From CBDFLA01 sp965248915 (lineage in GTDB: Bacteria > Pseudomonadota > Alphaproteobacteria > M2410), in contig OZ252216.1 of assembly GCA_965248915.1 (NCBI GenBank), forward strand, positions 1,736,001 to 1,800,000: 64,000 nucleotides of DNA. The letters are read 5' to 3'. Position 1 is the first letter of the stretch, and each line of letters opens with the position of its first letter. Both the position numbers and the translations under genes were made by a program. Below the pieces are notes generated by a model. The model was not told the DNA's origin. It saw only the letters and a list, made by a program, of their open reading frames with translations, and ran no database searches. Shown here one piece after another: positions 35,696 to 44,690 of the stretch.

Positions 35696-36907
35696 GTGCT
35701 AAATCAACTCGCCGCCGCAATGGCCGTTCTGCTCCTGTCAGCTCCTTCGGCCCTGAGCGAGATCGAACCGGAAGAAGGCAGAACCGAAGTGCTTCCATCG
35801 CCCCCTGGAGTGCATTGGATCTGGGCACTTGATTCTGGCGGTGCCCACCAAGCTGACACAAGGGCCCTGCTCTTTGATGGCGACACTGGTCGCATGCTTG
35901 GAATGGTGAGCACAGGGTATTGGAACAATGGCCCCGCCTTCTCACGCGCTAACAGCGATATCATCATCGCCGAGACACATTTTGAACGAACCACCAGAGG
36001 TCAGCGCACCGACGTTGTTGTCAAATATGACGCCCAGACCCTGCTTCCAAGAGGTGAGGTCGTCATTCCTCCTAAGCGCATGTCCGCGCTGACCCCTCAG
36101 AGCATGTCAGCAACATCTGACGATGGACGATTTCATATCGTTGTCAATTTTACGCCCACGCAGTCAGTCACCATTGTCGACCTCGCCAACATGACATTTG
36201 TCGAGGAAGTCGATACGCCGGGGTGCTCATCTGTCTACGCATCCGGTCCCAGACACTTCTCGATGATTTGCGGCAATGGAACCTTTCAAACAATGACGTT
36301 GGATGACAACGGCAAAGTGATTTCAGAAGAGACGAGCGAAGAAATATTCGACCCACTCGAGGACGCACTGACGGTTGCCGCTGTGCGACACGGCCAAGAC
36401 TGGATATTTGCTTCCATGGACAGCAACGCCTATCGCGTCGACATGTCCGGCGATACTGCACAATTGAAAGAGAAGTGGTCATTGATCACCGATAAACAGC
36501 GGCACAAAGAATGGCGCACCAGCGGATTTCAAGGAGTGGCCATTCATACGGCGACCAACCGACTCTACACGCTGATGCACAAAGGCCCGCAACACACTTA
36601 CGAAGAACCCGGCAAAGAAGTCTGGGTATATGACCTTGCCTCCCATAAACGCATCGACACGATCAAGCTGGCCCATGAAACCCTCACAATCGAAGTCAGT
36701 CGGGATGATAACCCTGTGCTTTTTGCGGGCAGCATGCGCCCGGTCATGCCAGAGATCTTGATTGGAATCGCCCTCCTCTTCGGCGACATTGAAGAAATTT
36801 TCGATATCGTGAAACCGGCGATCGATATCTACGATGCAGACACAGGCAAGAAACTGCGCACCATTGATCACGTAGGGACCTTCGTGACCAAGATCGAACA
36901 GCCGTGA
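35696..36907 (+). CDS. mauB: Methylamine dehydrogenase heavy (alpha) subunit
   Basis: 403 residues. A signal peptide (LNQLAAAMAVLLLSAPSALS) leads into a seven-bladed beta-propeller typical of MauB/AauB, e.g. YWNNGPAFSRANSDIIIAETHFERTTRGQRTD (shown as WNNGPAF and FERTTRGQR segments), PQSMSATSDDGRF and YTLMHKGPQHTYEEPGKEVW. The heavy chain holds the TTQ-bearing light chain in a periplasmic A2B2 complex oxidising primary amines. The start is GTG 35696 with AAGGAG 6 nt upstream; longer readings from 35669 lack one. First gene of mauB-E-D-A. Confidence 0.9.
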   Translation: MLNQLAAAMAVLLLSAPSALSEIEPEEGRTEVLPSPPGVHWIWALDSGGAHQADTRALLFDGDTGRMLGMVSTGYWNNGPAFSRANSDIIIAETHFERTTRGQRTDVVVKYDAQTLLPRGEVVIPPKRMSALTPQSMSATSDDGRFHIVVNFTPTQSVTIVDLANMTFVEEVDTPGCSSVYASGPRHFSMICGNGTFQTMTLDDNGKVISEETSEEIFDPLEDALTVAAVRHGQDWIFASMDSNAYRVDMSGDTAQLKEKWSLITDKQRHKEWRTSGFQGVAIHTATNRLYTLMHKGPQHTYEEPGKEVWVYDLASHKRIDTIKLAHETLTIEVSRDDNPVLFAGSMRPVMPEILIGIALLFGDIEEIFDIVKPAIDIYDADTGKKLRTIDHVGTFVTKIEQP

Positions 36908-36919
36908 GGTATGGTGTAG

Positions 36920-37453
36920 ATGGATCCCATTATCGAAATCACCCTTGTCTTAGGCTTTTCATCGCTGTTCCTATCGGCGGCGCTGCACAAGCTCGGAGAT
37001 CTATCCGAGTTTCGACAGCAACTGCGAGACTACGAACTGCTGCCGCGGTCCACGGTAGCTACAGCCGCGATTGCAATTCCAATATTGGAAGGCGCAACGG
37101 CCGTCGCACTGCTTCTGCCAGCCACGCGACGTTTGGGCCTCCAATTCACGATGATGCTGCTACTCGTTTACACGCTCGCTATGGCGATCAACATTCTTAG
37201 AGGGCGTCGAGACATAGACTGCGGATGTTCGGGACCGGCGCAGAAACAGCCATTGAGTATCGCTCTTATCGCACGCAATGTAGTCTTGGTCGCGATTGCA
37301 GGGTCGGCGCTGTTGCCAATCAACGCGCGTCCCCTCGCCTTGAGTGATCACATGACAATTGCACTTGCACTCACAACGCTGATGCTTCTCTACGCAACGA
37401 CGAACCAATTGATTGCCAACAGATCTCTGATTAGGGAGATGACGGGGCGCTGA
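36920..37453 (+). CDS. mauE: Methylamine utilization protein MauE
   Basis: 177 residues, four to five TM helices of the MauE/DoxX-like type. FLSAALHKLGDLSEFR is the family start, and a conserved cysteine motif DCGCSG lies near residue 96 at the periplasmic face. MauE with MauD is needed for disulfide formation and stability of the light chain MauA. It follows mauB by 12 nt and overlaps mauD by 1 nt. Confidence 0.9.
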   Translation: MDPIIEITLVLGFSSLFLSAALHKLGDLSEFRQQLRDYELLPRSTVATAAIAIPILEGATAVALLLPATRRLGLQFTMMLLLVYTLAMAINILRGRRDIDCGCSGPAQKQPLSIALIARNVVLVAIAGSALLPINARPLALSDHMTIALALTTLMLLYATTNQLIANRSLIREMTGR

Positions 37454-38076
37454 TGGAACAGACTCTTCTCATTTCCAACACACTCCTTTGGATCCTTGTG
37501 ATTGTGCTTGCAAGCGTGGTGTTTTCTCTGGCACGGCAAATCGGGCTCTTGCACCAGAGGATCGCCCCAGCCGGAGCCTTGATGATCGGGGATGGTTCTC
37601 TCGTTGGGAAACAAGCCCCTATCTTCCAACTTGAAACCATGGATGGGGGCACTGTCCGGATTGGTGAGCCAAGCGATAATGAAAGAAAGCAGTTGATCTA
37701 CTTTCTGTCGCCCACTTGTCCGATTTGCGCCTCCCTCATTCCGGTTCTGCAATCCCTGATGTCACAAGACAAGAAACTGGAAGTGATCTTGGCAAGTGAT
37801 GGAGCCAAAGACGAGCACGTCGCGTTCATTGAGAGAAAACAGCCACTACTGGATGGATTCCCTTACGTTCTCTCACAAGAACTGGGAATGACATTTGGTG
37901 TGGCCAAGCTTCCTTATGCGGCTCTAATCAACGCAGACGGTATTGTTCGCGCCCATGGACTTGTAAATTCACGCGAACATCTAGAGAGTCTTCTTGAAGC
38001 AGAAGCAATGGGCATTGCTTCCATTCAGGAGTACATGGAAGACGCAGACCTCAAACATGCCGGCGGACAAAACTAA
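37453..38076 (+). CDS. mauD: Thioredoxin-like maturation protein MauD
   Basis: 207 residues. An N-terminal TM (about 5-27) anchors a periplasmic thioredoxin-fold domain with active site CPIC (89-92) after YFLSPT. MauD is thought to isomerise or form the six disulfides of the MauA light chain. The stop at 38076 lies 15 nt before mauA. Confidence 0.92.
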   Translation: MEQTLLISNTLLWILVIVLASVVFSLARQIGLLHQRIAPAGALMIGDGSLVGKQAPIFQLETMDGGTVRIGEPSDNERKQLIYFLSPTCPICASLIPVLQSLMSQDKKLEVILASDGAKDEHVAFIERKQPLLDGFPYVLSQELGMTFGVAKLPYAALINADGIVRAHGLVNSREHLESLLEAEAMGIASIQEYMEDADLKHAGGQN

Positions 38077-38091
38077 CGGATCGAATGTATC

Positions 38092-38616
38092 ATGTCATCG
38101 CTTGACCAATTCACAGAACGCACTTTGCGATATTTCGCTAGCGCTACATCGCGGCGCGGTTTCTTGTCTCGCATGGGTTTAGTACTGATGGGCGCTGCGA
38201 GTTTTCCATTGTTGCCCGTCGCGCGCACCTGGGCCAAAGAAGACGACCTCGATCTCGCACAAGATCCAGGCAACCCAGATGATTGCGACTATTGGCGCTA
38301 CTGTGCCATCGATGGGTTCTTATGCTCATGTTGCGGCGGCACCAAGAACACCTGTCCGCCCGGCACCGAACTCTCCCCTATCACCTGGATCGGCACCTGT
38401 CGAAATCCTGGAGACGGTCGCGATTATATTATCTCCTACAATGACTGCTGCGGCCAAAGCGGCTGTGGTAGATGCGCGTGCATTCGAGACGAAGGCGATC
38501 TCCCGACATACCGACCGAGTGTTTCCAACAACATCAATTGGTGTTCCGGCAGTAACTCCGACATGGTCTACAATTGCTCCACCGCAATTGTCATTGGGAC
38601 CTATGACAATGAGTAA
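38092..38616 (+). CDS. mauA: Methylamine dehydrogenase light (beta) subunit, TTQ-bearing
   Basis: 174 residues. A twin-arginine signal (SRRGFLSRMG, 20-29) precedes the cysteine-rich mature chain starting near 52. The pattern CDYWRYCAIDGFLCSCCGG and PITWIGTC closely matches Paracoccus MauA as I remember it. By that alignment Trp99 and Trp150 would form tryptophan tryptophylquinone and Asp118 (NDCCG) is the catalytic base. There are 14 Cys in the mature part, enough for the family's six disulfides. It oxidises methylamine or a related primary amine to aldehyde and ammonia. Confidence 0.93.
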   Translation: MSSLDQFTERTLRYFASATSRRGFLSRMGLVLMGAASFPLLPVARTWAKEDDLDLAQDPGNPDDCDYWRYCAIDGFLCSCCGGTKNTCPPGTELSPITWIGTCRNPGDGRDYIISYNDCCGQSGCGRCACIRDEGDLPTYRPSVSNNINWCSGSNSDMVYNCSTAIVIGTYDNE

Positions 38617-39064
38617 ATGGCCTGCACTCCTTGCAGCGCTCTTTAGTCTAACCTGGGTCAGCGCAGCCTATTCTGCTTCACCGCAGGCTAACTACATGAT
38701 GGCGTGTCAGGGATGTCACCTTGCTGATGGAAGCGGCACGCCCGGCAAAGTACCGGCTTTGAAAGGTGAGATTGCCAAGTTCCTACATGTAGATGGAGGG
38801 CGCGCATTTCTCGTACAAGTTCCTGGCACTTCGCAATCAGCACTTGGCAATGCAGAGACAGCAGAGGTGCTAAACTGGATTCTCACAACAATGGATCCCG
38901 AGCACCTACCTCAACCCTATCTGCCCTACACCGAAGAGGAAGTCACAGACTTACGCAATCACAGGCTCTCTGACATTCCGACTGTAAGAGCCCGGCTTGT
39001 CGCTCAATTTCCAAGCCTGCTACTGACCCAAGATCCAACCAGCACATCTCAAGAGGACGACTAA
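38609..39064 (+). CDS. Periplasmic c-type cytochrome of the mau operon
   Basis: About 151 residues with a signal peptide (KWPALLAALFSLTWVSAAYSA) and one heme site CQGCH (33-37). The start overlaps the mauA stop by 8 nt, so it is translated with the dehydrogenase. No amicyanin gene is nearby, so this cytochrome is the natural candidate electron acceptor for the enzyme (inference). It could alternatively serve TTQ maturation, but it has one heme site where MauG has two. Start ATG 38609 preferred over 38603. Confidence 0.8.
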   Translation: MSKWPALLAALFSLTWVSAAYSASPQANYMMACQGCHLADGSGTPGKVPALKGEIAKFLHVDGGRAFLVQVPGTSQSALGNAETAEVLNWILTTMDPEHLPQPYLPYTEEEVTDLRNHRLSDIPTVRARLVAQFPSLLLTQDPTSTSQEDD

Positions 39065-40542
39065 TGCCTAGCGAAAAAGACGCCAAAACAGATGCGATGA
39101 AAAACGATGTCCCAAAGAAATATGAGAGTAAGGGGACGTTGACAATTGGCAAGACCCGAACCGCCTACCAAACAACGGCGGCGTGGCTGCCTCTCTTTCA
39201 AGCGGACAAAAAGAAGGCGGAAATCTTTCATACCTATTACCGCACCTCATCACGGAATGCCGCCAATCGGCCCTTGACCTTTGTGTTCAACGGTGGCCCC
39301 GGCGCCGCGTCCGCCTTTTTGCATGTAGGAGCGGTGGGCCCGGTGCGCGCTTGCACCAACAAAGACGGCACGCTCCCCGCTTCCCCGGTTCAACTAGAAG
39401 ACAATCAAGAGAGCTGGCTGCCATTCACAGACCTTGTCTTCGTTGATCCCGTCGGCACCGGTTTGAGCCGCACGGTCAAGGAAGACGGAGACGACAAGAA
39501 ATCAACGGAAGCTGAAGACACGTTTTACTGGGACGTGGAAAATGACTTAACCGCATTGTGCGACTTCATTTCCTCGTTCCTGTCGAAGCACGGCCGCTGG
39601 CGCTCCCCTATTCACCTTGCAGGTGAGAGCTATGGCGGTTATCGCACCGCACGTCTTGTCCGCATGTTGCAGGAAAAGGAAGGGGTCGGCCTGTGCAGCG
39701 CCATTCTAATTTCGCCGGCACTCGAATGGGACGCCCTCTTCGCAAGCCGATTCAACACATTAGCGTCGGCAACACGTCTTCCCTCCTATGCGGCAGCAGC
39801 CCGTTTCCATGGCAAATCGAAACAATCCGGCAAGAAAGAAAGCTTGTCAGTATTTCTAAAGAGAGCGGAAGACTATGCACTCTCAAGTTACCTACCAACC
39901 TTCTCATCCGGCGCCCGAGTGAAAGCGTCTGATCGAAGGGCGGCGCTTAGAGAACTCTCGGATTGGACAGGCCTCTCGGTGGATGCGCTTGGAAAACATG
40001 ATGGTCGTCCCTCATTTGTGACATTTTGTCGTGAGCTACTGCGCGACAAGAGCAAGGCACTGGGTTGGTATGACGCCTCTTACGCAACAGATGACCCCTT
40101 CCCTACTTCCGACACATATCGCGGCGTTGACCCCACACTTGGAGGATTGGACCGCGTCTACATTGCTGGTGCCAACGCTCATTTGAGGGAAAACCTCGGC
40201 GTCGATAGCGAGAGCAAGTACGAACTCCTAAGCATGGATGTGAACCGCAAATGGCAATGGGCCAACAAGACAACAGGAGAAGCAATCCCTGCCGGCGCCA
40301 CGGAAGATCTCGCCGTTGGATTGACCATGAACCCTGACATGAAATTGATTGTTGTTCATGGTGTCTACGATCTCATCACGCCTTACTTCGAATCCAAGTA
40401 CCTGATTGAACAACTCACCCAAGGCAGCCCTATGGCAAAGGATGTCGACTTCAAAGTCTATGAAGGGGGTCACATGTTCTACATGTGGGAAAAATCGAGA
40501 AAAGCGTTCACCGCCGACATAAAGAAGATCATTGCCGGCTAA
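39064..40542 (+). CDS. Serine carboxypeptidase-like protein (peptidase S10) without signal peptide
   Basis: 492 residues. S10 signatures: FNGGPGAAS (75-83), HLAGESYGGYR with nucleophile Ser189, VVHGVYDLITPY for the Asp and EGGHMFYMW for the His of the triad. Members are normally exported, but this N-terminus is polar (MPSEKDAKTDAMKND) and I see no signal, so it may be cytoplasmic. Its ATG overlaps the TAA of the mau cytochrome gene (TAATG), which makes it part of that operon by translational coupling. Link to amine oxidation is unexplained. Confidence 0.85.
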   Translation: MPSEKDAKTDAMKNDVPKKYESKGTLTIGKTRTAYQTTAAWLPLFQADKKKAEIFHTYYRTSSRNAANRPLTFVFNGGPGAASAFLHVGAVGPVRACTNKDGTLPASPVQLEDNQESWLPFTDLVFVDPVGTGLSRTVKEDGDDKKSTEAEDTFYWDVENDLTALCDFISSFLSKHGRWRSPIHLAGESYGGYRTARLVRMLQEKEGVGLCSAILISPALEWDALFASRFNTLASATRLPSYAAAARFHGKSKQSGKKESLSVFLKRAEDYALSSYLPTFSSGARVKASDRRAALRELSDWTGLSVDALGKHDGRPSFVTFCRELLRDKSKALGWYDASYATDDPFPTSDTYRGVDPTLGGLDRVYIAGANAHLRENLGVDSESKYELLSMDVNRKWQWANKTTGEAIPAGATEDLAVGLTMNPDMKLIVVHGVYDLITPYFESKYLIEQLTQGSPMAKDVDFKVYEGGHMFYMWEKSRKAFTADIKKIIAG

Positions 40543-40551
40543 GGCCCGGCT

Positions 40552-41871
40552 CTAGCCTTCGACCCGGGCCCACAAATCGTAAGCGCCGGCTTCTTCAATA
40601 ACGGCACTTACGATTTCGCCCGCTTCTAGGTCACGCTCCGACGATAGAAAGACCGTTCCGTCAATTTCTGGTGCGTCGCCTTCGCTGCGTCCAACAAGAC
40701 CGTCATCGCCCTGCCCGTCAACTATCACACGGATATGGCGTCCGATTTTGACTTGCAGCTTTGCGGCACTAATCTCCTGTTGGTGCGCCATAAAGCGATG
40801 CCAACGTTCTTCTTTTAGTTCTTGCGGTACCGCGCCAGGGAGATCATTGGCCGGAGCCCCCGCAACCGCTTCATATTTAAAACACCCAACCCGGTCGAGC
40901 TGTGCCTCACTCATCCAATCAAGCAAGGTCTGGAAATCCTCATCGGTCTCACCTGGAAAGCCAACGATAAATGTCGACCGCAAGGTGAGCTCCGGACACG
41001 TTGAACGCCAGCCCTCAATACGGCGCAAGACTTTCTCTTGGTCGCCCGGCCGTTTCATCGCCTTCAAGATCCTAGGGCTTGCGTGCTGGAATGGAATATC
41101 GAGATACGGCAGAACGCCGCCTTCCCCCATCAAAGAAACAACTTCGTCCACATGCGGATATGGGTACACATAATGAAGTCGTACCCAGACACCCATTTGT
41201 CCAAGCGCCCGGGCCAGATCGAGAAACCGCGTTTCATACGTCTCACCGCGAAACGGATATGGAGCGTATCTTATGTCCCGCCCATAAGCACTCGTGTCTT
41301 GTGAGATCACGAGTAGTTCTTTGACGCCAGCCCGTACCAATCCTTCTGCTTCCGTCAAGACTTGGTGAATGGGTCGGCTCACAAGGTCCCCGCGCAGCTG
41401 CGGAATAATGCAAAAGCTGCATCGATTGTGGCACCCTTCCGAAATCTTCAGATAGGCATAATGCCGAGGCGTAAGCTTGACCCCCTCTGGTGGGAGTAGA
41501 TCGACATACGGATCATGCACCGGCGGCACCGCGTCATGCACGGCTGAGACGACTTCTTCGTATTGATGCGGGCCAGAGACCGCGAGTACTTCTGGGTAGG
41601 CCGCACGAATGCGGTCCGCTTCAACCCCTAAACATCCTGTGACAATGACCCGGCCGTTTTCAGCAATTGCTTCTCCGATGGCTTCAAGGGATTCTTCTTT
41701 CGCGCTGTCCAAAAATCCACAGGTATTGATGACCACTACCTCAGCGTCGTCATACGACCGTGATATCTCATAACCTTCCGCGCGGAGTTTGCTGAGGATG
41801 CGCTCAGAATCAACAAGGGCCTTTGGGCAACCTAAGGAAACAAAACCAATTTTTGGTGCAGGGTCTGACAT
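40552..41871 (-). CDS. rimO: Ribosomal protein S12 methylthiotransferase RimO
   Basis: 439 residues. UPF0004 domain (KIGFVSLGCPKALVDSERI, INTCGFLDSAKEES), radical-SAM cysteines in CHNRCSFC, and a C-terminal TRAM region ending near GAYDLWARV. Cys residues in the first domain bind the second Fe-S cluster. It thiolates Asp88 of ribosomal protein S12. The start at ATG 41871 (SDPAPKIGF) agrees with the usual N-terminus; 41895 is an in-frame alternative. It converges with the S10 gene, stops 9 nt apart. Confidence 0.94.
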   Translation of the reverse strand: MSDPAPKIGFVSLGCPKALVDSERILSKLRAEGYEISRSYDDAEVVVINTCGFLDSAKEESLEAIGEAIAENGRVIVTGCLGVEADRIRAAYPEVLAVSGPHQYEEVVSAVHDAVPPVHDPYVDLLPPEGVKLTPRHYAYLKISEGCHNRCSFCIIPQLRGDLVSRPIHQVLTEAEGLVRAGVKELLVISQDTSAYGRDIRYAPYPFRGETYETRFLDLARALGQMGVWVRLHYVYPYPHVDEVVSLMGEGGVLPYLDIPFQHASPRILKAMKRPGDQEKVLRRIEGWRSTCPELTLRSTFIVGFPGETDEDFQTLLDWMSEAQLDRVGCFKYEAVAGAPANDLPGAVPQELKEERWHRFMAHQQEISAAKLQVKIGRHIRVIVDGQGDDGLVGRSEGDAPEIDGTVFLSSERDLEAGEIVSAVIEEAGAYDLWARVEG

Positions 41872-41925
41872 ACCGCTTGATAGCCGCAAAGCCATCTCGG
41901 TGCCAGACTTGATTGCTAGAGGAGA

Positions 41926-42852
41926 TTAGTTGAGCCACTCACCAGCAATTTCCTCTGACGCTTCCCACAATCGACTGGCCAGTTTAGCGTTGCGCCCCGG
42001 TGCACTGACAAATGCCTGATTGCAATCGGCGAAGTAATGCCCGCTGACGTCCTTAAGCGCCGGATTGGTCGCGACATAACAGGTGGTGGCGGCCCCCTGC
42101 TCTGTTGTCTTGGTAAAGGGCCGCACCAGTGCGCTGGAAAAGGCGGCCCGTAGAATTGGGTTCATCGTGCGCCCGATGTTGGTCGGTATCACACCCGGGT
42201 GAACGGCATTGATTGTGAAAGCTCGATCTTCACTGCGCCGCGCCAGTTCTTTTGCAAACAACAAATTGGCCAACTTCGACTGGCCATAGGCCTTCATCGG
42301 TCGATAGCCACGTTCGCCGGACAAATTGTCGAATTCAATGCCAGCCCGAGGTGCCCCCTTGTGCGCCGTACTGCTTACAATGACAATTCGACCGTCTGTT
42401 GCAGCTTCCACAGAAGCCAACAACCGATTGACCAATACAAAATGCCCGATGTGATTGGTGAAGAATTGAAGTTCAATGCCCATCTGCTGTTGCAACTTAG
42501 GCAGCGCCATAACGCCCGCATTACAAATCAACATATCGATGGGGCGTCCAATGATCTTGACCGCTTCAGAGCAATTGACAACGGAATCCAAATCCGACAA
42601 TTCGCAGGCCACCGGCGTCGCCCGCTCATCGAATTGATCACAAACCTCTCGCGCTTTGTCGAGGGTGCGCGCGACACCAACAATGTGCGCACCACGCATG
42701 TGCAAGACCCGCATGGTTTCAAAGCCAATGCCGGAATTCACACCTGTGATGAGCGCCGTCTTTCCAGACAGATCAAGACCATCTGTGACCTCTTCTGCGG
42801 TCGACTTGCTCCCGAAGCGAGATTTCGGTGGTTTGTTTCTAGCCCTGGGCAT
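41926..42852 (-). CDS. Short-chain dehydrogenase/reductase (WWOX/retinol dehydrogenase-like)
   Basis: 308 residues. TGVNSGIG (NAD(P) glycine motif), ICNAGVM, and YGQSK with catalytic Tyr/Lys; the NxxH-type ITNHIGHFVL feature and long C-terminal part resemble the eukaryote-like retinol dehydrogenase/WWOX branch. Substrate unknown. I use ATG 42852 because GGAGGGGAAGG lies just upstream; ATG 42870 is in frame and contains that site. Stands alone, 54 nt from rimO on the same strand. Confidence 0.85.
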   Translation of the reverse strand: MPRARNKPPKSRFGSKSTAEEVTDGLDLSGKTALITGVNSGIGFETMRVLHMRGAHIVGVARTLDKAREVCDQFDERATPVACELSDLDSVVNCSEAVKIIGRPIDMLICNAGVMALPKLQQQMGIELQFFTNHIGHFVLVNRLLASVEAATDGRIVIVSSTAHKGAPRAGIEFDNLSGERGYRPMKAYGQSKLANLLFAKELARRSEDRAFTINAVHPGVIPTNIGRTMNPILRAAFSSALVRPFTKTTEQGAATTCYVATNPALKDVSGHYFADCNQAFVSAPGRNAKLASRLWEASEEIAGEWLN

Positions 42853-42999
42853 TGAGCCCTTCCCCTCCATACGCCAAATTGCGGAGTATAAGGACGATTC
42901 TGAGGGTCCCTGATGTCTCTGTCAACTCGCGCTCTTTGCTTGCCGTTATGGCTGCCTCGACATACTCTTAAGGTGAGGTCTGTTCGGGGGAAATGATCG

Positions 43000-43488
43000 A
43001 TGGAAAACCGCAGAAATGGGGGCTTTTCGCTACCCGCCCTTTTCATGGCGGTAAATTCAGCCGTTCTAACTGCGTCAGGTTGGGCAAGTCTCTCACGCGG
43101 GATTACAACCTGGGCGAGCCCTGTGGCCGACTATTTAGCGCTCTATCAAAACGCGATGGCGAGGATCGTCGCCCCGGTCGCCACCCTCTTTCAATCAGAA
43201 ATGGCGTATTGGGTGCCTGATGCCGCGGCCCTTTGGGCCGGGTTTGGCATGGGAATGAGTGTGCTTGTTCTCAGTGTTTTTGCCTATGAACCAGAAGATG
43301 GCCACGGGCGCGCAGGTCCGATGGTGTGGCTCTTGGCAACCCTCATCGCGCCTATAGCCTTTGTTGTCATTACACTGGCCTCAATCAAGGAAGGACTTTC
43401 TCGCGCCGTTCTCTCATTGGTCATTGCGACAGCAATTGCGATCGGACCCTTTGGTCTTCTCTTCGCAGTCAACACGCAGATGGGATGA
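43000..43488 (+). CDS. Predicted membrane protein of unknown function (162 aa)
   Basis: 162 residues with three to four hydrophobic segments (about 12-32, 75-95, 107-127, 133-155) and a polar loop holding YEPEDGHG. I recognise no family. GGGGGA is about 9 nt upstream of the ATG. It converges on the cgl gene with 22 nt between stops. Codon use and composition look like the neighbours, so it is probably a real gene. Confidence 0.6.
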   Translation: MENRRNGGFSLPALFMAVNSAVLTASGWASLSRGITTWASPVADYLALYQNAMARIVAPVATLFQSEMAYWVPDAAALWAGFGMGMSVLVLSVFAYEPEDGHGRAGPMVWLLATLIAPIAFVVITLASIKEGLSRAVLSLVIATAIAIGPFGLLFAVNTQMG

Positions 43489-43510
43489 TCGCGAGCATCA
43501 GCAGGACAAA

Positions 43511-44674
43511 CTAGAGCCCTGACATTGCTTGGTCCAAATCATCAATGAGATCTTGGGCGTCTTCGACACCCACCGACAAACGGACCAACCCATCGTGAAT
43601 GCCAATCTCTCGGCGACGGTCCGCAGGGATAGACGCATGGGTCATGATGCCGGGGTGTTCGGCTAAGCTCTCAACACCACCGAGCGATTCAGCCAGAGCG
43701 AAAATTTCAAGGCGCTCCAAAAACCGACGCGCTGCGTCTTCACCACCTTTGAGGATTGCTGTCACAATACCGCCAAAACCACTCATCTGCGATTTGGCGA
43801 GGTCATGTTGAGCGTGGCTGGCAAGGCCTGGGTAATAAACGTGCTCAATTGCGCTTTGTTTTTCCAAATGCTCGGCAATCTTGAGGCCGTTCTCACAGTG
43901 CCGTTCCATCCGCAATGACAATGTTTTGAGGCCGCGAAGAGCGAGGAATGAATCAAAAGGTCCTTGCACCGATCCAATCGAGTTTTGCAAAAAGGTCAAT
44001 TGCTCAGCCACATCGGCATTCGCCGTCACCACAATACCGCCCACCATATCGGAGTGACCATTTAAGTATTTGGTGGCCGAATGCATCACCAAATCAATAC
44101 CGAAATCGAGGGGCTTTTGGCAGTAAGGCGAGGCAAAGGTGTTGTCACACCCGGTCAAGACCGAACGTGCCTTCCCAATCTCTGCAATGGCGGAGAGATC
44201 CGCAAGCTTGAGCAGAGGGTTAGTTGGGGTTTCCACCCAAATGAGTTTGGTGTTGGGTTGGATTGCCTTTGCAATATTATCCGTATCCGCCATGTCCACA
44301 TAAGTGAAATCAAGATTTGATGACTTCCGCCGCACATTCTCAAACAACCGGTAACTGCCACCATAAAGATCATCCATCGCCACAACGTGAGATCCCGCTG
44401 GGAGCATTTCAAGTACCGTCGCTAAGGCTGCGAGACCTGACGCGAATGCAAATCCGTGCGATCCATTTTCAAGATCCGCAATGCATCTCTCATAGGCAAA
44501 ACGCGTTGGATTGTGCGACCGAGAATACTCAAACCCCCTGTGTTCGCCGGGACTCTCTTGGACGTAAGTCGAGGTAGCATAAATCGGAACCATCACCGCA
44601 CCAGTGGTTGGGTCAGGCGATTGTCCAGCGTGGATTGTGCGGGTCGCAAAGGCCCGTCGATTGCGCTTTGTCAT
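43511..44674 (-). CDS. Cystathionine gamma-lyase / gamma-synthase (Cys/Met PLP enzyme)
   Basis: 387 residues. Marks: TRTIHAGQSPDPTTGAV, EYSRSHNPTRFAYE, FASGLAAL, VETPTNPL and the PLP lysine in HSATKYLNGHSD (Lys202). Residue patterns do not separate gamma-lyase from gamma-synthase, but its position 16 nt behind a cystathionine beta-synthase gene indicates reverse transsulfuration, so gamma-lyase is the more likely role. Start ATG 44674 with GGGAGG 5 nt upstream. Confidence 0.88.
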   Translation of the reverse strand: MTKRNRRAFATRTIHAGQSPDPTTGAVMVPIYATSTYVQESPGEHRGFEYSRSHNPTRFAYERCIADLENGSHGFAFASGLAALATVLEMLPAGSHVVAMDDLYGGSYRLFENVRRKSSNLDFTYVDMADTDNIAKAIQPNTKLIWVETPTNPLLKLADLSAIAEIGKARSVLTGCDNTFASPYCQKPLDFGIDLVMHSATKYLNGHSDMVGGIVVTANADVAEQLTFLQNSIGSVQGPFDSFLALRGLKTLSLRMERHCENGLKIAEHLEKQSAIEHVYYPGLASHAQHDLAKSQMSGFGGIVTAILKGGEDAARRFLERLEIFALAESLGGVESLAEHPGIMTHASIPADRRREIGIHDGLVRLSVGVEDAQDLIDDLDQAMSGL

Positions 44675-44690
44675 GTAAGCCTCCCTAAGT

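Noticed and set aside
38279..38608. Upstream extension of the mau cytochrome frame
   Set aside because: It is mauA read in another frame; the signal peptide of the cytochrome begins at 38609.
40543..40570. GGCCCGG/CCGGGCC hairpin between the S10 and rimO stops as a terminator
   Set aside because: The right arm lies inside the last rimO codons and no T run follows in either direction.
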